In this document: positions 1 to 9,424 of the stretch, piece by piece
Layout: the number at the start of each line of letters is the position of its first letter
How positions within the stretch are numbered: the stretch's first letter is position 1
Origin: F23-B02 sp963650165
Lineage (GTDB): Bacteria > Bacillota > Clostridia > Oscillospirales > Oscillospiraceae
Assembly (NCBI GenBank): GCA_963650165.1
Contig: CAVJKX010000018.1
Coordinates: forward strand, 1-27,432
Reading direction: 5' to 3'
Length of the DNA stretch: 27,432 nucleotides
The notes under the pieces: generated by a model
Database searches by the model: none
Told to the model about the DNA's origin: nothing
The model's input: the letters and a program-made list of their open reading frames with translations, nothing else
Position numbers and translations under genes: made by a program

Positions 1-20
1 CCGTATCGGTACGATGCAGC

Positions 21-66
21 AGCGCCTCTGAAAATCCGTGCGCAGAGCGCACACCACAATTATTCA
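21..66 (-). repeat. Dispersed repeat RptC, copy 1
   Basis: Read on the minus strand this matches 3413-3453: both contain GAATAATTG, GGTGTGCG, a short hairpin (GTGCGC/GCGCAC at 38-52 here; GTGCGGC/GCCGCAC in the other copy) and then CACGGATT. The minus-strand sequence continues into a CAGAGGCGC motif, which also marks the edge of RptB. An AT-rich ATTCATTATTCA-type stretch lies at 60-90. No coding potential is evident. The family name is mine, and only two copies are visible. Confidence 0.5.
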
Positions 67-111
67 TTATTCACTATTCAATATTCATTCGCAGGCACAG
101 CCTGCGCTCTG

Positions 112-167
112 CCTTCCCCTTGCGGAGCTTGAGGGGAAGGTGTCGGCGACAGCCGACGGATGAGGTG
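112..167. repeat. Palindromic repeat related to RptA (two adjacent hairpins)
   Basis: Two hairpins lie side by side: CCTTCCCCT/AGGGGAAGG (112-120 with 132-140) and GTCGGC/GCCGAC (142-147 with 152-157), followed by GGATGAGGTG. The arrangement resembles the RptA element at 310-364, with the same CTTCCCC/GGGGAAG arm beside a second small palindrome, but the sequence differs. Elements of this kind are common between genes in Ruminococcaceae genomes; that comparison is from memory. Confidence 0.6.
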
Positions 168-204
168 TAATTAAATCGCGGCGTGAGCCGCAACTTTATA
201 AAAT

Positions 205-239
205 AAGACAGTGCAGATCATAGTCCGCACTGTCTTTTT
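205..239 (+). terminator. Rho-independent terminator
   Basis: The arms AAGACAGTGC (205-214) and GCACTGTCTT (227-236) form a 10-bp stem with a 12-base loop, followed by a T run. No gene precedes it inside the window, so it probably ends transcription of a plus-strand gene lying upstream of base 1. Confidence 0.6.
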
Positions 240-309
240 CGCGTTTAATATTAGATTAATTCCCCTACAGAAAATTTGTGTTTGCCTGACGGCAAAAAAT
301 TTATTGACA

Positions 310-364
310 CCTCTTCAGTCACCTTCGGTGACAGCTTCCCCTCGAAGGGGAAGCCAAGGGTGCG
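310..364 (+). repeat. Dispersed palindromic repeat RptA, copy 1
   Basis: This 55-base stretch is identical, in reverse complement, to 27378-27432 at the other end of the window. It contains two perfect hairpins: GTCACC-TTC-GGTGAC, and CTTCCCCT-CG-AGGGGAAG. No open reading frame of note crosses it. The shape resembles a REP-like or MITE-like intergenic element. There is no transposase and no evidence of mobility here. Confidence 0.75.
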
Positions 365-391
365 GAACATTACTGCACACTCGTGTTCCGC
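362..391. other. Inverted repeat / hairpin beside RptA
   Basis: GCGGAACA (362-369) pairs with TGTTCCGC (384-391) around a 14-base loop. It lies between RptA and RptB. It could act as a transcription barrier for the minus-strand AEC operon, but it has no clear T run on either strand. Confidence 0.4.
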
Positions 392-407
392 GGCAGTGAT
401 CTTATTT

Positions 408-566
408 CGTCGGCAGTATCGAACCGGGTCACTGCAATAAGCGTATCCGTAGATGCGTCTGTGCGCCTCTGAAAAAGCGCGAAACGTTCTTATTTCTGCC
501 AATGTAACGATACCGGGTCACCGCAATAAACGTATCCGTAGGTGCCTCAATGCGCCTCTAAAAAAC
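408..566 (-). repeat. Dispersed repeat RptB, locus 1 (two tandem units)
   Basis: Two units with a period of about 89 bases: the landmark GCGCCTCT occurs at 463 and 552, and CCGGGTCAC(T/C)GCAATAA at about 424 and 513. Read on the minus strand each unit runs from GGCGCA through a CGGATACG segment to a CCCGGT(A/T)(T/C)CG landmark. The stop codon of the AEC transporter gene (558-560) lies inside the last copy of CTCT(G/A)AAAAA. Related units occur at 3470-3618, 5841-6000 and 27253-27340. Confidence 0.65.
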
Positions 567-1496
567 CCCGAGGGATTTGAAGAGCAGGGACCATGCGAAC
601 ATGGTAAAGCAGCACAGGGCGCTGGTGGACACGACGATGTCTCCTGCGAGCTCGTCGTCGCCGCCCATCTGCTGGACCATGGTGAACGAAGCAATGGCGG
701 TTGCCGAGCCGAAGATGCCGATCATCCCGGCAAAGGCGATGCCGCGGATGCCGAAGAGGTACGCGGCGGTGAGCGCGATGCCTGGCATGATGACGAGCCT
801 GCCGAGCACGACCTCGATAAGGTCCCGTACATACCTGTGTATGCTGCCCCACTGGAAGAAGGCGCCGAGCATGAACAGCAGCATGGGGTTGGTCGCGGCG
901 GCGACCTGCTTGACGGTCGACAGCAGCGCGGACGGCAGCTTTATGCCCAGCAGCAGGAAGGCTATGCCCACTATCGTGCCGAGGATGAGCGGGTTTTTGA
1001 ATATATCCGCAATGATCGCCGACGGTCTGGGCTTTGCCCCGTTAAACAGCTCGAGCGTCACGACCGCAATGGCGTTGAACATGGGCACGACGACCGCAAT
1101 GAGCACTACGACCGGCCCCGCGTCCGCGCCGGGCACGAGCGCCGTTGCCAGCGGCAGACCGATTATGACGAAGTTCGAACGGTAGATGCCCTGTATCTTC
1201 ACGCCGCGCTTGCTCTGCTCCTTTTCGGTCAGCATGACATAGGCAAGACTGAGGAAAAACTCGATCAGAACGCCGGAGGCCGCGAAGATGAGCAGCTTCG
1301 GCTGCACGGCGCTCGACAGGTCGGAGGTGTAGATGTTGTAAAAGAGCATCACCGGCATGAAATAGCGAAACAGCATTTTGTTGAGCTTCGGCACGTCCGA
1401 GCGATGTATAGCGCCCAGATGCCTTGCAAGGCAGCCGAGCGCCATGATGAGAAATATCGGCAGTATAGCGTTTACGCAGACTGTAAAGGCCGTCAT
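558..1496 (-). CDS. AEC-family (auxin efflux carrier-like) membrane transporter
   Basis: A 312-residue, strongly hydrophobic protein with about ten predicted membrane spans in two halves joined by a charged loop (around residues 90-105). The second half opens with KNPLILGTIVG, a segment typical of the AEC/PIN-like carrier family (Pfam Mem_trans), whose bacterial members export or exchange small carboxylates such as malate. The substrate cannot be read from the sequence. The start is the ATG at 1496, 4 bases inside the upstream DUF896 gene (ATGA overlap), behind an AAAGGA ribosome site. It is the last gene of a three-gene operon. Its TAG stop falls inside an RptB repeat, so the C-terminal few codons may have been fixed by the repeat. 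The length is normal for the family. Confidence 0.85.
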   Translation of the reverse strand: MTAFTVCVNAILPIFLIMALGCLARHLGAIHRSDVPKLNKMLFRYFMPVMLFYNIYTSDLSSAVQPKLLIFAASGVLIEFFLSLAYVMLTEKEQSKRGVKIQGIYRSNFVIIGLPLATALVPGADAGPVVVLIAVVVPMFNAIAVVTLELFNGAKPRPSAIIADIFKNPLILGTIVGIAFLLLGIKLPSALLSTVKQVAAATNPMLLFMLGAFFQWGSIHRYVRDLIEVVLGRLVIMPGIALTAAYLFGIRGIAFAGMIGIFGSATAIASFTMVQQMGGDDELAGDIVVSTSALCCFTMFAWSLLFKSLGVF

Positions 1497-1702
1497 TTCG
1501 AGTCCTTTCGCTGAAGCTTATGCTTTTTGCCGTCGGGAGTCTGGATATAGGTGTTTTCGAGCACCTCGACCGCACCGCGGCGCCACTCGTCGAGGTATTC
1601 CCTGCGCAGCGCGTCGCGCTCGGCGAGCTCCTCGGGACTCAGCTCGCGTTCTTTTTTTATGCGCGCAAGCTCGTTTATTCTCTGAAGCTTTGAATTTTCC
1701 AT
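1493..1702 (-). CDS. DUF896 family small protein (YnzC-like)
   Basis: A 69-residue charged, helical protein. The order RINELARI, then ELSPEEL, then LRREYL, then a C-terminal VEVLENTYIQTPDGKK segment is the signature of the DUF896/YnzC family. These small cytosolic Firmicute proteins fold as a helical hairpin and are of uncertain function; Bacillus members are linked to the SOS response, but nothing here supports that role. The start codon shares one base with the stop of the YfbR-like gene (TAATG), and its stop overlaps the AEC transporter start by 4 bases, so translation is probably coupled through the operon. I saw no LexA-type site upstream of the operon. Confidence 0.85.
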   Translation of the reverse strand: MENSKLQRINELARIKKERELSPEELAERDALRREYLDEWRRGAVEVLENTYIQTPDGKKHKLQRKDSK

Positions 1703-2289
1703 TATTCTATCGTCCCCAGTTCATCAAGAGTTTTCTCAAAGGCCGGAATGAAATGTTCAATGAAATACTCGGCCTCCGGCAGGCCGTAGGAATGTATCGC
1801 CTCGAGCGTCTGCTTCTCGGCGTTTAAAAACTCGTTGTTTCCGGCCTTGCGCTCCTCAATGCATTTTATGTACGCGCTCAGCTTGTCGGCGGCCTTGACT
1901 ATCGGGTGCAGCTCGCGCTGCGTGTCCCCGACGAGTATCGGCTCAAAGGCGGGCTTGAGCTCCGGCGGCAGCATGGCAAGCAGCTTTTCCGAGGCTATCG
2001 TCTCGACCCTGCGGTAGGCGCTCATGATCTCGTCGTCGTGGTATTTTATCGGCGTGGGCAGGTCGCCCGTGAGTATCTCGCTTGCGTCGTGATACAGCGC
2101 GACGGCGGCGCAGGCCTCGGGATCGCAGGGCATGCCGTACACGTCGCGGCGGATAACGCCGAGGGCGTGCGCGATGACCGCGACCATGTGGCTGTGCTCC
2201 TGGATATTTTCATGTATCGAGTTGCGCATCAGGCTCCAGCGCTCGATATAGCGCATGCGCGAGATCAGCGCGAAAAAATTACTGTCCAT
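1702..2289 (-). CDS. yfbR: HD-domain 5'-nucleotidase, YfbR-like
   Basis: A 195-residue HD-domain phosphohydrolase. Visible landmarks are ERWSLMR near residue 20, EHSHM (His32), the paired HD in LYHDASEILTGDLPTP (His67-Asp68) and Asp135 in VKAADKLSAY. These match the metal-binding His-HD-Asp set of E. coli YfbR, which removes phosphate from deoxyribonucleoside 5'-monophosphates and so helps balance dNTP pools. The length is close to that of E. coli YfbR (199 residues). It starts at the ATG at 2289 behind AGGAGA and is the first gene of the operon with DUF896 and the AEC transporter. The two downstream genes do not point to a shared pathway. The nucleotidase assignment is firm at family level; substrate preference is inferred. 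Confidence 0.88.
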   Translation of the reverse strand: MDSNFFALISRMRYIERWSLMRNSIHENIQEHSHMVAVIAHALGVIRRDVYGMPCDPEACAAVALYHDASEILTGDLPTPIKYHDDEIMSAYRRVETIASEKLLAMLPPELKPAFEPILVGDTQRELHPIVKAADKLSAYIKCIEERKAGNNEFLNAEKQTLEAIHSYGLPEAEYFIEHFIPAFEKTLDELGTIE

Positions 2290-2431
2290 TATCCCTCTCC
2301 TGTGTTAAAATCAGATAGTAATCTTATCACAACGCAGGAATAATATCAAATGTTTGCGGAACAATTTTGTGCGAAACTTCGTCATAGAAACATTGACGCA
2401 TCAACATACGCCCCCGAAAGGAGCAAGTGAA

Positions 2432-2917
2432 ATGAAAAACCTGAAAAGCATCGTCTGCTGTGCGCTGTGCATAGCTCTGACCGCGGCGCTGTGCGCCTGC
2501 TCGGCAAAGGACGGCAGGAGCGAGTCGGATATACCGAACCCCGTGCACGGCTCGAGCGCGGAGGAGTTCACTGCCGCCGGCATCAATATGCCCGAGTTTG
2601 AAGGCAAGACGCCCGTTTACACGACCATTGAGGGCGAGGAAACGCTGTATCAGGCCGACTACGGCAGCTTTGTCATCCGCGCACAGAAAACCGATGAGCG
2701 TGAGGATATCTCCGGCATGAACTGTGACTGGATAAAGGATCAGACCATGACGCTCGAGCTTCTGCAGGGCGACCCCGTCGTCAGGCTCGACGGAAACGGC
2801 GCGGGCATCGTCTGCTGGTATCTCGGCGGGCGGAGCTGGTCTGCTTCCATGACCAAGGGCGCGGATGCCGATACGCTCAGGAGCCTGTACTTCAGGACAG
2901 CCGATCTCAATCCGTAA
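2432..2917 (+). CDS. Small predicted lipoprotein of unknown function
   Basis: A 161-residue protein. I chose the ATG at 2432 because it lies 7 bases after AAAGGAG and opens directly into a signal peptide (MKNLKSIVCC...); an in-frame ATG at 2354 would add 26 residues without a ribosome site and bury the signal. The hydrophobic core is followed by LCAC, an acceptable lipobox, with Cys23 as the predicted lipidated residue. The mature part is acidic, with an alternating strand pattern; NCDWIKDQTM and WYLGGRSWSASM are distinctive, but I do not recognise a domain. It is monocistronic, just upstream of the rpsO promoter. It is predicted to sit on the outer face of the membrane. The function is unknown. 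Confidence 0.75.
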   Translation: MKNLKSIVCCALCIALTAALCACSAKDGRSESDIPNPVHGSSAEEFTAAGINMPEFEGKTPVYTTIEGEETLYQADYGSFVIRAQKTDEREDISGMNCDWIKDQTMTLELLQGDPVVRLDGNGAGIVCWYLGGRSWSASMTKGADADTLRSLYFRTADLNP

Positions 2918-2924
2918 AAAAAGC

Positions 2925-2953
2925 TTTACAAAATGCGGAGTAAGTGATAATAT
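2925..2953 (+). promoter_or_regulatory. Promoter of rpsO
   Basis: TTTACA (2925-2930) and TAATAT (2948-2953) are separated by 17 bases. The overlapping GATAAT at 2946-2951 is an alternative -10 with a 15-base spacer. It lies about 90 bases before the rpsO start, leaving a long untranslated leader. Confidence 0.65.
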
Positions 2954-2978
2954 AGCTTAGTCCGTGAACTCGGTATTC

Positions 2979-3035
2979 GGGAGACCTTTCCTCCCCTTTA
3001 CTTAGTCATTGGGTATATGAAAATCATGAAAGGGG
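2979..3035 (+). promoter_or_regulatory. rpsO leader with mutually exclusive hairpins that can hide the ribosome site
   Basis: The ribosome site AAAGGGG (3029-3035) is fully complementary to CCCCTTT (2993-2999). The same C-rich tract can instead pair with GGGAG (2979-2983) through CTCCC (2991-2995). The two pairings exclude each other, so the leader can switch between a blocked and an open ribosome site. S15 is known to repress its own mRNA in several bacteria through unrelated leader folds; that this leader does the same is inference. CTTAGTC also occurs twice (2956 and 3001). Confidence 0.45.
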
Positions 3036-3042
3036 TATCATT

Positions 3043-3309
3043 ATGATCACCAAAGAGACCAAGACCGCCGTTATTGAGGCAAACAAGACTCACGAGAACG
3101 ACACAGGCTCGCCCGAGGTCCAGATCGCCATTCTCACTCAGCGCATCCGCGAGCTGACCGCTCACCTGAAGGTTCATCCCAACGACGACCACAGCCGTCT
3201 GGGCATGTACAAGATGGTCGGTAAGCGCCGCCGTCTGCTCGACTACCTCGCAAAGAAGGACATCGAGCGTTACCGCGCAATCATTGCTAAGCTGGGCATC
3301 CGTAAGTAA
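3043..3309 (+). CDS. rpsO: 30S ribosomal protein S15
   Basis: An 88-residue protein of exactly the usual S15 length. It carries the family landmarks: HENDTGSPEVQIAILTQRI near residue 25, HLKVHPNDDHSRLGMYKMVGKRRRLLDYL in the middle, and the KKDIERYRAII-LGIRK end. S15 is a primary binder of 16S rRNA in the platform of the small subunit and organises S6, S18, S11 and S21 assembly. The ATG at 3043 follows AAAGGGG by 7 bases. The gene has its own promoter and leader and is followed by a strong terminator, then pnp, the conserved rpsO-pnp order. Codon use is biased to ATC and CGC, as expected of a highly expressed gene. Confidence 0.98.
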   Translation: MITKETKTAVIEANKTHENDTGSPEVQIAILTQRIRELTAHLKVHPNDDHSRLGMYKMVGKRRRLLDYLAKKDIERYRAIIAKLGIRK

Positions 3310-3341
3310 GTCCGGCACTTCCGAAGGGTATGAAGGTTTTA

Positions 3342-3376
3342 AGCAGGGGACAAGTGAATATGTCCCCTGCTTTTTT
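3342..3376 (+). terminator. Rho-independent terminator after rpsO
   Basis: AGCAGGGGACA (3342-3352) and TGTCCCCTGCT (3361-3371) form a perfect 11-bp stem with an 8-base loop, followed by T6. It separates rpsO from pnp, so pnp read-through from the rpsO promoter should be limited. Confidence 0.92.
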
Positions 3377-3399
3377 GCGGCACCTTGTGCCGTGAAAAA

Positions 3400-3453
3400 G
3401 CGAAAAACAAACAGCGAATAATTGCGGTGTGCGGCTTTGCCGCACGGATTATA
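3400..3453 (+). repeat. Dispersed repeat RptC, copy 2
   Basis: Matches 21-66 in reverse complement: GAATAATTG, GGTGTGCG, a GTGCGGC-TTT-GCCGCAC hairpin (3429-3445) and CACGGATT. As in the first copy, it abuts RptB sequence, so RptC and RptB may be parts of a composite element. A TATAAT hexamer occurs at 3450-3455, but no -35 lies at a proper distance. Confidence 0.5.
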
Positions 3454-3469
3454 ATGAGCAAAGCCTCTG

Positions 3470-3618
3470 TCATCATACCGGGCTGACGCAATCAACGTGT
3501 AGTGCAGACCAAATGCGCCTCCGAAAAAGAGCGAAACGTTCTTATTTATGCCGGTGCTTCGATACCGGGCTGACGCAATCAACGTATAGGCAAAATCTAA
3601 AACCGCCTCTGAAAAAGG
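3470..3618 (+). repeat. Dispersed repeat RptB, locus 2 (two tandem units)
   Basis: Two units, each with ATACCGGGCTGACGCAATCAACGT near the start and GCCTC(C/T)GAAAAAG at the end. The period is about 89 bases, the same as at 408-566. The two loci share AGCGCGAAACGTTCTTATTT-like sequence between units. The last unit runs into the pnp leader hairpin. Unlike the other three loci, this one points against the flanking genes. Confidence 0.6.
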
Positions 3619-3684
3619 AGCTTAGTATTTGAAAACAGGCTTTGGAAAAAACCCGTTTTCAAGTGCTATGCTCCGGCGGTTTTT
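3599..3684 (+). promoter_or_regulatory. Long hairpin in the pnp leader, possible RNase cleavage or attenuation site
   Basis: GGAGCTTAGTATTTGAAAAC (3617-3636) pairs with 3655-3674 over 20 positions with one U-U mismatch and two G-U pairs. AAAACCGCC (3599-3607) pairs with GGCGGTTTT (3675-3683) outside it, leaving a 9-base bulge. The structure ends in GGCGGTTTTT, so it could also terminate transcription. In E. coli, pnp is autoregulated through an RNase III-cut leader stem; a similar role here is inferred from position and shape only. Confidence 0.55.
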
Positions 3685-3716
3685 GAAATATAAAACAAAG
3701 AAAAGGAGCAAAACAG

Positions 3717-5834
3717 ATGATAATCACGCACAAAGAATTTCCCGATTACAGAAAGTTTGAGATCGAGTACGAAGGCCGTCCCCTCAAGATGGAGGTCGGC
3801 AAGATGGCCGAGCTGTGCAACGCCGCGGTCCTCGTGACCTACGGTGAGACCACCGTTCTCGTGACCTGCACCGCATCCGCCCGTCCCAAGGACGGCATCG
3901 ACTACTTCCCTCTCGCAGTCGATTTCAACGAAAAGCTTTACGCGGTCGGCCGCATCCCCGGCAGCTTCATGCGCCGCGAGGGCAAGCCCAGCCTGCCCGC
4001 GGTCCTGGCATCCCGCCTCATCGACCGCCCCATGCGCCCGCTGTTCCCCTCCGACCTGCGCAACGACGTCGTCATCGCCTGCGAGGTCCTGTCCGTTGAC
4101 CGCGACTGCAGCCCTGAGATCACCGCAATGATCGGCGCATCCGCCGCCGTCAGCATTTCCGACGTTCCCTTCAACGGCCCCATCGCCGGCATCGTTCTCG
4201 GCTGGGACGGCGAGAAGTATCTCTTCAACCCCACCCAGGAGGAGCGCAAGACCAACCGCATGACCACCACCATCGCCGCGACTCACAAGAAGATCGTCAT
4301 GATCGAGTCCGAGGCCGATCAGGTACCCGAGGAGGTCATGTACGAGGGCATTGTTCAGGCTCATGAGCATCTGCAGCCCGTTCTTGACCTCATCGACAAG
4401 ATGGTGGCCGAGGTCGGCAAGCCGAAGTTCGAGTACGAGCACGCGTCCTTTGACGAGGAGCTGTTCAGCAAGCTCGTCGAGAACGAGTTCGAGGGCATGG
4501 AATACTGCATGGACACCGACGACAAGAACGTCCGCGAGGCACGCGTCAACGAGTGGGTCACCGCCATGGAGGAGAAATACTCCGAGGAGCACCCCGACAT
4601 GATGCAGTTCATGGACGAGATACTCTACAAGCTTCAGAAGAAGGTCGTCAAGAAGTGGCTGCTGGCCGGCAAGCGCGTTGACGGCCGCGCAATGAACGAG
4701 ATTCGCCCCCTCGGCAGCGAGGTCGGCCTGATTCCCAGAGTTCACGGCTCGGCACTGTTCACCCGCGGCCAGACTCAGGTGCTGTCCATTGCGACTCTCG
4801 CTACCCTCAGCATGTCCCAGAAGCTCGACACCATCTGGGAGGAGGAAGAGAAGCGCTTCATGCACCACTACAACATGCCCTCCTACTCCACCGGCGAGGC
4901 TCGTGCCAGCCGCAGCACCGGCCGCCGCGAATACGGCCACGGCGCACTGGTCGAGAAGGCGCTCGAGAGCGTCATCCCCTCGGTCGAGGACTTCCCCTAC
5001 ACCATCCGCGTAGTCTCCGAGATCCTGTCGTCCAACGGCTCGACCTCGCAGGGCTCTATCTGCGGCACGACGCTTGCGCTCATGGACGCCGGCGTTCCCA
5101 TCAAGGCTCCCGTTGCCGGTATCTCCTGCGGCCTTATCCAGGACGGCGACGACTTCACCACCTTCATCGACATTCAGGGCGTTGAGGACTTCCACGGCGA
5201 GATGGACTTCAAGGTCGCCGGTACCAAGGCCGGTATCACCGCCATCCAGATGGACCTCAAGAACGACGGCCTCAAGCACGAGATCGTCAAGGAGGCGCTC
5301 GAGATCACCCGCGAGGCACGCTATCAGATCCTCGACGAGGTCATGCTCAAGGCTCTGCCCGAACCCCGCAAGGAGCTTGCAAAGAGCGCGCCCAAGATGA
5401 TCCAGATGAAGATCAATCCCGACAAGATCCGCGAGGTCATCGGCTCCGGCGGCAAGGTCATCCAGAAGATCACCGCCGACACCGGCTGCAAGATCGATAT
5501 CGAGGACGACGGCAGCATATACATCGCATCCGAGGATATCGAGGCCTGCCGCGCGGCACGTCAGACCATCGAGAACATCGTTTTCGAGCCCGAGGTCGGC
5601 GCACTGTACTACGGCAAGGTCGTCCGCATCATACCCATCGGCGCGTTCATCGAGCTCGCTCCGGGCAAGGACGGCATGTGCCACATCAAGGACCTCGAGT
5701 ATAAGCGCACCGAGAAGGTCGAGGACGTTCTCAACGTCGGCGATATGACCTGGGTCAAGGTCACCGAGATCGACGACCGCGGCAGAGTCAACCTCTCCCG
5801 CAAGGAAGCTCTCAAGGAGCGCGGCGAAGCGTAA
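3717..5834 (+). CDS. pnp: Polyribonucleotide nucleotidyltransferase (PNPase)
   Basis: A 705-residue phosphorolytic 3'-5' exoribonuclease that degrades mRNA to nucleoside diphosphates, normally as a trimer in the cytosol. Domains in order: first RNase PH core (about 10-145, with GETTVLVTCTAS and FFPLAVDF-type motifs), helical linker (about 240-310), second RNase PH core (about 315-545, with FTRGQTQVLS, YNMPSYSTGE and the SNGSTSQGSICG catalytic-face segment), KH domain (about 550-610, IREVIGSGGKVIQKI) and S1 domain (about 620-690, GKVVRIIPIGAFIEL). All core motifs look intact and the length is normal. The ATG at 3717 follows AAAGGAG. It is the second gene of the classic rpsO-pnp pair, here split by a terminator and a repeat block. 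A long leader hairpin suggests post-transcriptional control. Confidence 0.98.
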   Translation: MIITHKEFPDYRKFEIEYEGRPLKMEVGKMAELCNAAVLVTYGETTVLVTCTASARPKDGIDYFPLAVDFNEKLYAVGRIPGSFMRREGKPSLPAVLASRLIDRPMRPLFPSDLRNDVVIACEVLSVDRDCSPEITAMIGASAAVSISDVPFNGPIAGIVLGWDGEKYLFNPTQEERKTNRMTTTIAATHKKIVMIESEADQVPEEVMYEGIVQAHEHLQPVLDLIDKMVAEVGKPKFEYEHASFDEELFSKLVENEFEGMEYCMDTDDKNVREARVNEWVTAMEEKYSEEHPDMMQFMDEILYKLQKKVVKKWLLAGKRVDGRAMNEIRPLGSEVGLIPRVHGSALFTRGQTQVLSIATLATLSMSQKLDTIWEEEEKRFMHHYNMPSYSTGEARASRSTGRREYGHGALVEKALESVIPSVEDFPYTIRVVSEILSSNGSTSQGSICGTTLALMDAGVPIKAPVAGISCGLIQDGDDFTTFIDIQGVEDFHGEMDFKVAGTKAGITAIQMDLKNDGLKHEIVKEALEITREARYQILDEVMLKALPEPRKELAKSAPKMIQMKINPDKIREVIGSGGKVIQKITADTGCKIDIEDDGSIYIASEDIEACRAARQTIENIVFEPEVGALYYGKVVRIIPIGAFIELAPGKDGMCHIKDLEYKRTEKVEDVLNVGDMTWVKVTEIDDRGRVNLSRKEALKERGEA

Positions 5835-5840
5835 TTTTAA

Positions 5841-6000
5841 TGGCGCATTAGGGCTGTACCTATACGTTTATTGCAGGTGCCCGGTATCGAAAGTGCCGGC
5901 AAAATAAAAACACTGCCGCGTAATACAAGTACGGTGCAGTGTTGCGGGCGCCCGGTATCGGAACGCCGGAGGAAACCACGGCGTGAGTGCAGTATAAGTG
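5841..6000 (+). repeat. Dispersed repeat RptB, locus 3 (downstream of pnp)
   Basis: Starts with GGCGCATTAG seven bases after the pnp stop, then ACCTATACG, GGTGCCCGGTATCG (about 5875) and a second, diverged GCGCCCGGTATCGG (about 5948). It has the same orientation relative to pnp as the RptB copies after the AEC and GatD-like genes have to theirs. ACACTGCCGCG/TGCAGTGT segments inside may pair. No gene is visible in 5835-6098. Confidence 0.6.
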
Positions 6001-6037
6001 CAGACCAGTGTTCCTTTAAAACAAATACAATTGCAGT

Positions 6038-6071
6038 AAAACCCGGTTCGAAAAAACGAACCGGGTTTTTT
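6038..6071. terminator. Bidirectional terminator between pnp and clpB
   Basis: ACCCGGTTCG (6041-6050) and CGAACCGGGT (6057-6066) form a perfect 10-bp stem with an A6 loop. It is flanked by A on the left and T on the right, so it can serve the plus-strand pnp and the convergent clpB. Confidence 0.9.
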
Positions 6072-6098
6072 ATGCTCTTTGCGAGCCGCCGTATTTGA

Positions 6099-8678
<2,580 letters not shown>

Positions 8679-8709
8679 AAAAACACCTTCTTTTCATTGG
8701 ATCAAAAAT

Positions 8710-9360
8710 TCAGATCAAAATATCCGCTCTTCTGAGCTGGGAGAATACGCAGGCTTCAATGTCGCGGGCATCGAGCCGCCCGCCGAGGTAGCCCTTCATC
8801 ATGGTATCGAAAAGCTTTATATACTCGGATATCACGCGGGCCAGCTCATCGGAGGTGCAGTCATGCGCCGGAATGCTGATCGAGCGTATGAACTTGCCCT
8901 CGTACAGGGCGTATCGCGGCGGCTCGGTCTCCATAAGCGGGCGCAGGTGCGCGTCCTCTATGCGCTTCCAGATGCGGAAAAACTCCGTCATCGAGCGTAT
9001 CAGCGCCGCAGACTGCGTGCGGAAAATGACCGTCAGCTCGCCGAGACAGTCGCTGTCGCCGCGGTACAGCTCCACCTCGTATTTGACGGTGGGACGGTAC
9101 TTATACTCAAGCGAGGATTTCAGCGACATTGTCAGCGCGTTCGGCGAAACAAAGGGCACGAGCTCGCGCGAGGGCGTGAGCAGCTGCTCTATGGCGGAAA
9201 AAACATCGTTTATCCTCCGCTCGGGCGTTACGAGGTTAACATGCTCTGCAAGGATCTGATTTATTAAATTCGAGCGGTTCGTTCCGAGCCTGTGGGCAAG
9301 TCTGTCCACCTCGGCGACCACTTCGTCGGAAAGCATAAGGCTGTAAAGCGTCTTTTTCAT
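8710..9360 (-). CDS. Ribbon-helix-helix (CopG-like) transcription factor with unknown C-terminal domain
   Basis: A 216-residue protein. The first 45 residues (KKTLYSLMLSDEVVAEVDRLAHRLGTNRSNLINQIL) have the strand-helix-helix pattern of MetJ/Arc DNA-binding proteins. The remaining 170 residues, with mixed strands and helices, match nothing I know. I chose the ATG at 9360 over an in-frame ATG at 9378 because AAAGAGAG precedes the former at a good distance. It has a strong promoter at 9425-9453 and a palindrome at 9381-9402 in its leader, as an autorepressor would. clpB follows 31 bases downstream, apparently in the same transcript, so this protein may control the heat-shock chaperone. That regulatory link is inferred from position only. 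Confidence 0.7.
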   Translation of the reverse strand: MKKTLYSLMLSDEVVAEVDRLAHRLGTNRSNLINQILAEHVNLVTPERRINDVFSAIEQLLTPSRELVPFVSPNALTMSLKSSLEYKYRPTVKYEVELYRGDSDCLGELTVIFRTQSAALIRSMTEFFRIWKRIEDAHLRPLMETEPPRYALYEGKFIRSISIPAHDCTSDELARVISEYIKLFDTMMKGYLGGRLDARDIEACVFSQLRRADILI

Positions 9361-9380
9361 GACTCGTCTCTCTTTCATGC

Positions 9381-9402
9381 CGGGCAGGATAATCCTATCC
9401 CG
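9381..9402. promoter_or_regulatory. Palindromic operator candidate upstream of the RHH gene and clpB
   Basis: A perfect AGGAT-A-ATCCT palindrome (9386-9396) is flanked by CGGG (9381-9384) and CCCG (9399-9402). It lies about 17-38 bases downstream of the expected transcript start, between promoter and RHH start codon. A one-base centre makes a stable RNA hairpin unlikely, so a DNA site for a dimeric repressor is more plausible. Confidence 0.45.
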
Positions 9403-9424
9403 CCGTTTTTTACTTCACGAGTTT

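Noticed and set aside
211..399. 62-residue frame across RptA and the terminator at 205-239
   Set aside because: It is made of repeat and hairpin sequence, lacks a ribosome site and resembles no protein.
408..566. RptB tandem units as a CRISPR array
   Set aside because: Only two diverged units of about 89 bases occur per locus, with no short identical repeats separated by unique spacers and no cas genes.
3450..3455. TATAAT as a pnp promoter
   Set aside because: No -35 hexamer lies 16-19 bases upstream; the match falls in repeat sequence.
3666..5684. 672-residue open frame antisense to pnp
   Set aside because: Composition is dominated by Leu, Ala, Asp and Val without any motif; pnp on the other strand is certain.
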